Below the pieces are notes generated by a model, which did not search any database, was not told the DNA's origin, and worked only from the letters and a program-made list of their open reading frames with translations. Made by a program: the position numbers and the translations under genes. DNA of 64,000 bases from Nocardioides sp. T2.26MG-1 (GTDB lineage: Bacteria; Actinomycetota; Actinomycetes; Propionibacteriales; Nocardioidaceae), in NCBI RefSeq assembly GCF_950101795.1, contig NZ_CATNLZ010000001.1, positions 503,382 through 567,381 on the forward strand, read 5' to 3'. Positions 63,536-64,000 of the stretch are shown here, one piece after another. How positions within the stretch are numbered: position 1 is the first letter of the stretch; each line of letters begins with the position of its first letter.

Positions 63536-64000
63536 CTACCGAGGAGCGGGCTCCTCACTCTCGAGCATCTCATCGGCGAGTGCGATCTGCTCCTCCTCGA
63601 CCACGAACTCCGCGTCCAGCCGGTCGTGGGCGACGATCGAGAGCAGCGCGTTGAGGGCGGCGCCCGCGAGGTTGCCCCACGAGGCGACGTAGGAGTACTG
63701 CCACCACCACAGCGCCTCCCCGACGTTGCCGAGGCGGTAGTGGCGCAGGCCGTTCTCGAGGTCGGTGGCGATGCTGGTCAGGTCGTCGGAGAGCTGGCTC
63801 TCGACCACGTCGGGGACGTAGGGGTCGAAGACGAAGCTGTAGGTGTCGACGCTGTCGAGCATCGAGGCGAGCCGCAGCCGCATCTCGTCGAGGTCGGGCT
63901 CGGGGCCCACGTCGGGCTGGAACTCGCCCTCGGGGTTGAAGTCGCGCTGCGCCCCCAGCCGGGCGCCGGCGAGCAGCACCTGGCTGATCTCCAGCAGCAG
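63536..64000 (-). CDS. DUF5063 family protein, C-terminal part
   Basis: The gene runs off the right edge; at least 155 residues are present. Visible sequence: LLLEISQVLLAGARLGAQRDF, SMLDSVDTYSFVFDPYVPDVV, LSDDLTSIATDLENGLRHYRLGNVGEALWWWQYSYVASWGNLAGAALNAL. This matches DUF5063, a helical actinobacterial family often encoded between recR and lysC; function unknown. The acidic tail ends EESEEPAPR-like. Transcription continues toward lysC with a 39-bp gap. Confidence 0.85.
   Translation of the reverse strand: MLLEISQVLLAGARLGAQRDFNPEGEFQPDVGPEPDLDEMRLRLASMLDSVDTYSFVFDPYVPDVVESQLSDDLTSIATDLENGLRHYRLGNVGEALWWWQYSYVASWGNLAGAALNALLSIVAHDRLDAEFVVEEEQIALADEMLESEEPAPR

Overview
The window is 64 kb of very GC-rich, densely packed actinobacterial chromosome. 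GTG starts, ATGA/GTGA stop-start overlaps, a WhiB protein, WhiG/FliA-type sigma factors, an NnaR-type regulator and a LysC/Asd pair all point to a Nocardioidaceae-like actinobacterium (inference, not a species call). The backbone runs in nearly the same gene order as Mycobacterium tuberculosis Rv3649-Rv3683: helicase, Tad pilus cluster, Ssd, HAD protein, Acs, MarP protease, CoA Nudix, thioredoxin-like lipoprotein, Nth, Crp, metallo-beta-lactamase, RidA, paired ArsA-like ATPases, WhiB4, PonA2, metallophosphoesterase, tRNA-Pro. LysC-Asd follow. Accessory blocks have been inserted into this frame.

Layout. 1-3.8 kb: start of a membrane pyrophosphatase, a STAS anti-anti-sigma protein, an MrfA-like helicase and a small membrane protein. 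3.8-8.5 kb: Tad/Flp pilus operon (minus strand). 8.6-11.8 kb: HAD phosphatase, a REP-repeat array, a degenerate Fic-fold protein and a divergent methyltransferase. 11.8-15.6 kb: LytS/LytTR two-component system fused as an operon to a small membrane protein and a sodium:solute symporter. 15.6-16.3 kb: a single-domain globin flanked by two copies of a 76-77 bp inverted-repeat element. 16.3-26.0 kb: a seven-gene assimilatory nitrate/nitrite operon (narK-nasA-oxidoreductase-nirB-nirD-nnaR-cbiX), whose promoter resembles that of the globin. 26.1-30.5 kb: REP repeats, then acetate uptake and activation (DUF485-actP, acs) with Crp-like sites. 30.5-34.3 kb: two cation/proton-antiporter-type genes (nhaA and an NhaD/ArsB-like gene) sharing an almost identical promoter and 5' leader, a CBS protein, and a holin-like membrane protein.

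34.3-41.2 kb: marP-nudix-tlpA-nth operon, divergent crp, a decayed coding remnant, then MBL, Nudix, RidA and DUF4177 genes. 41.3-46.4 kb: NarL-type two-component system with a MacB-like ABC exporter. 46.4-49.8 kb: three FliA/WhiG-like sigma factor paralogues, one degenerate, and a truncated YdeI-family gene. 49.8-53.4 kb: VOC protein, MFS exporter and a 3-oxoacid CoA-transferase. 53.4-60.0 kb: ArsA-like pair, whiB4, ponA, yqeY and a metallophosphoesterase. 60.1-64 kb: tRNA-Pro with a strong terminator, a repeat-containing membrane protein, palindromes, asd, lysC (with an internal start for the beta subunit) and the C-terminal part of a DUF5063 gene.

Themes: (1) nitrogen-oxide handling, with nitrate assimilation, siroheme supply and a globin under apparently shared control; (2) acetate metabolism linked to the local crp gene; (3) cation homeostasis with a shared leader RNA; (4) frequent leaderless transcription, with a -10 box ending 6-7 nt before the start codon; (5) three distinct families of short intergenic palindromic elements.
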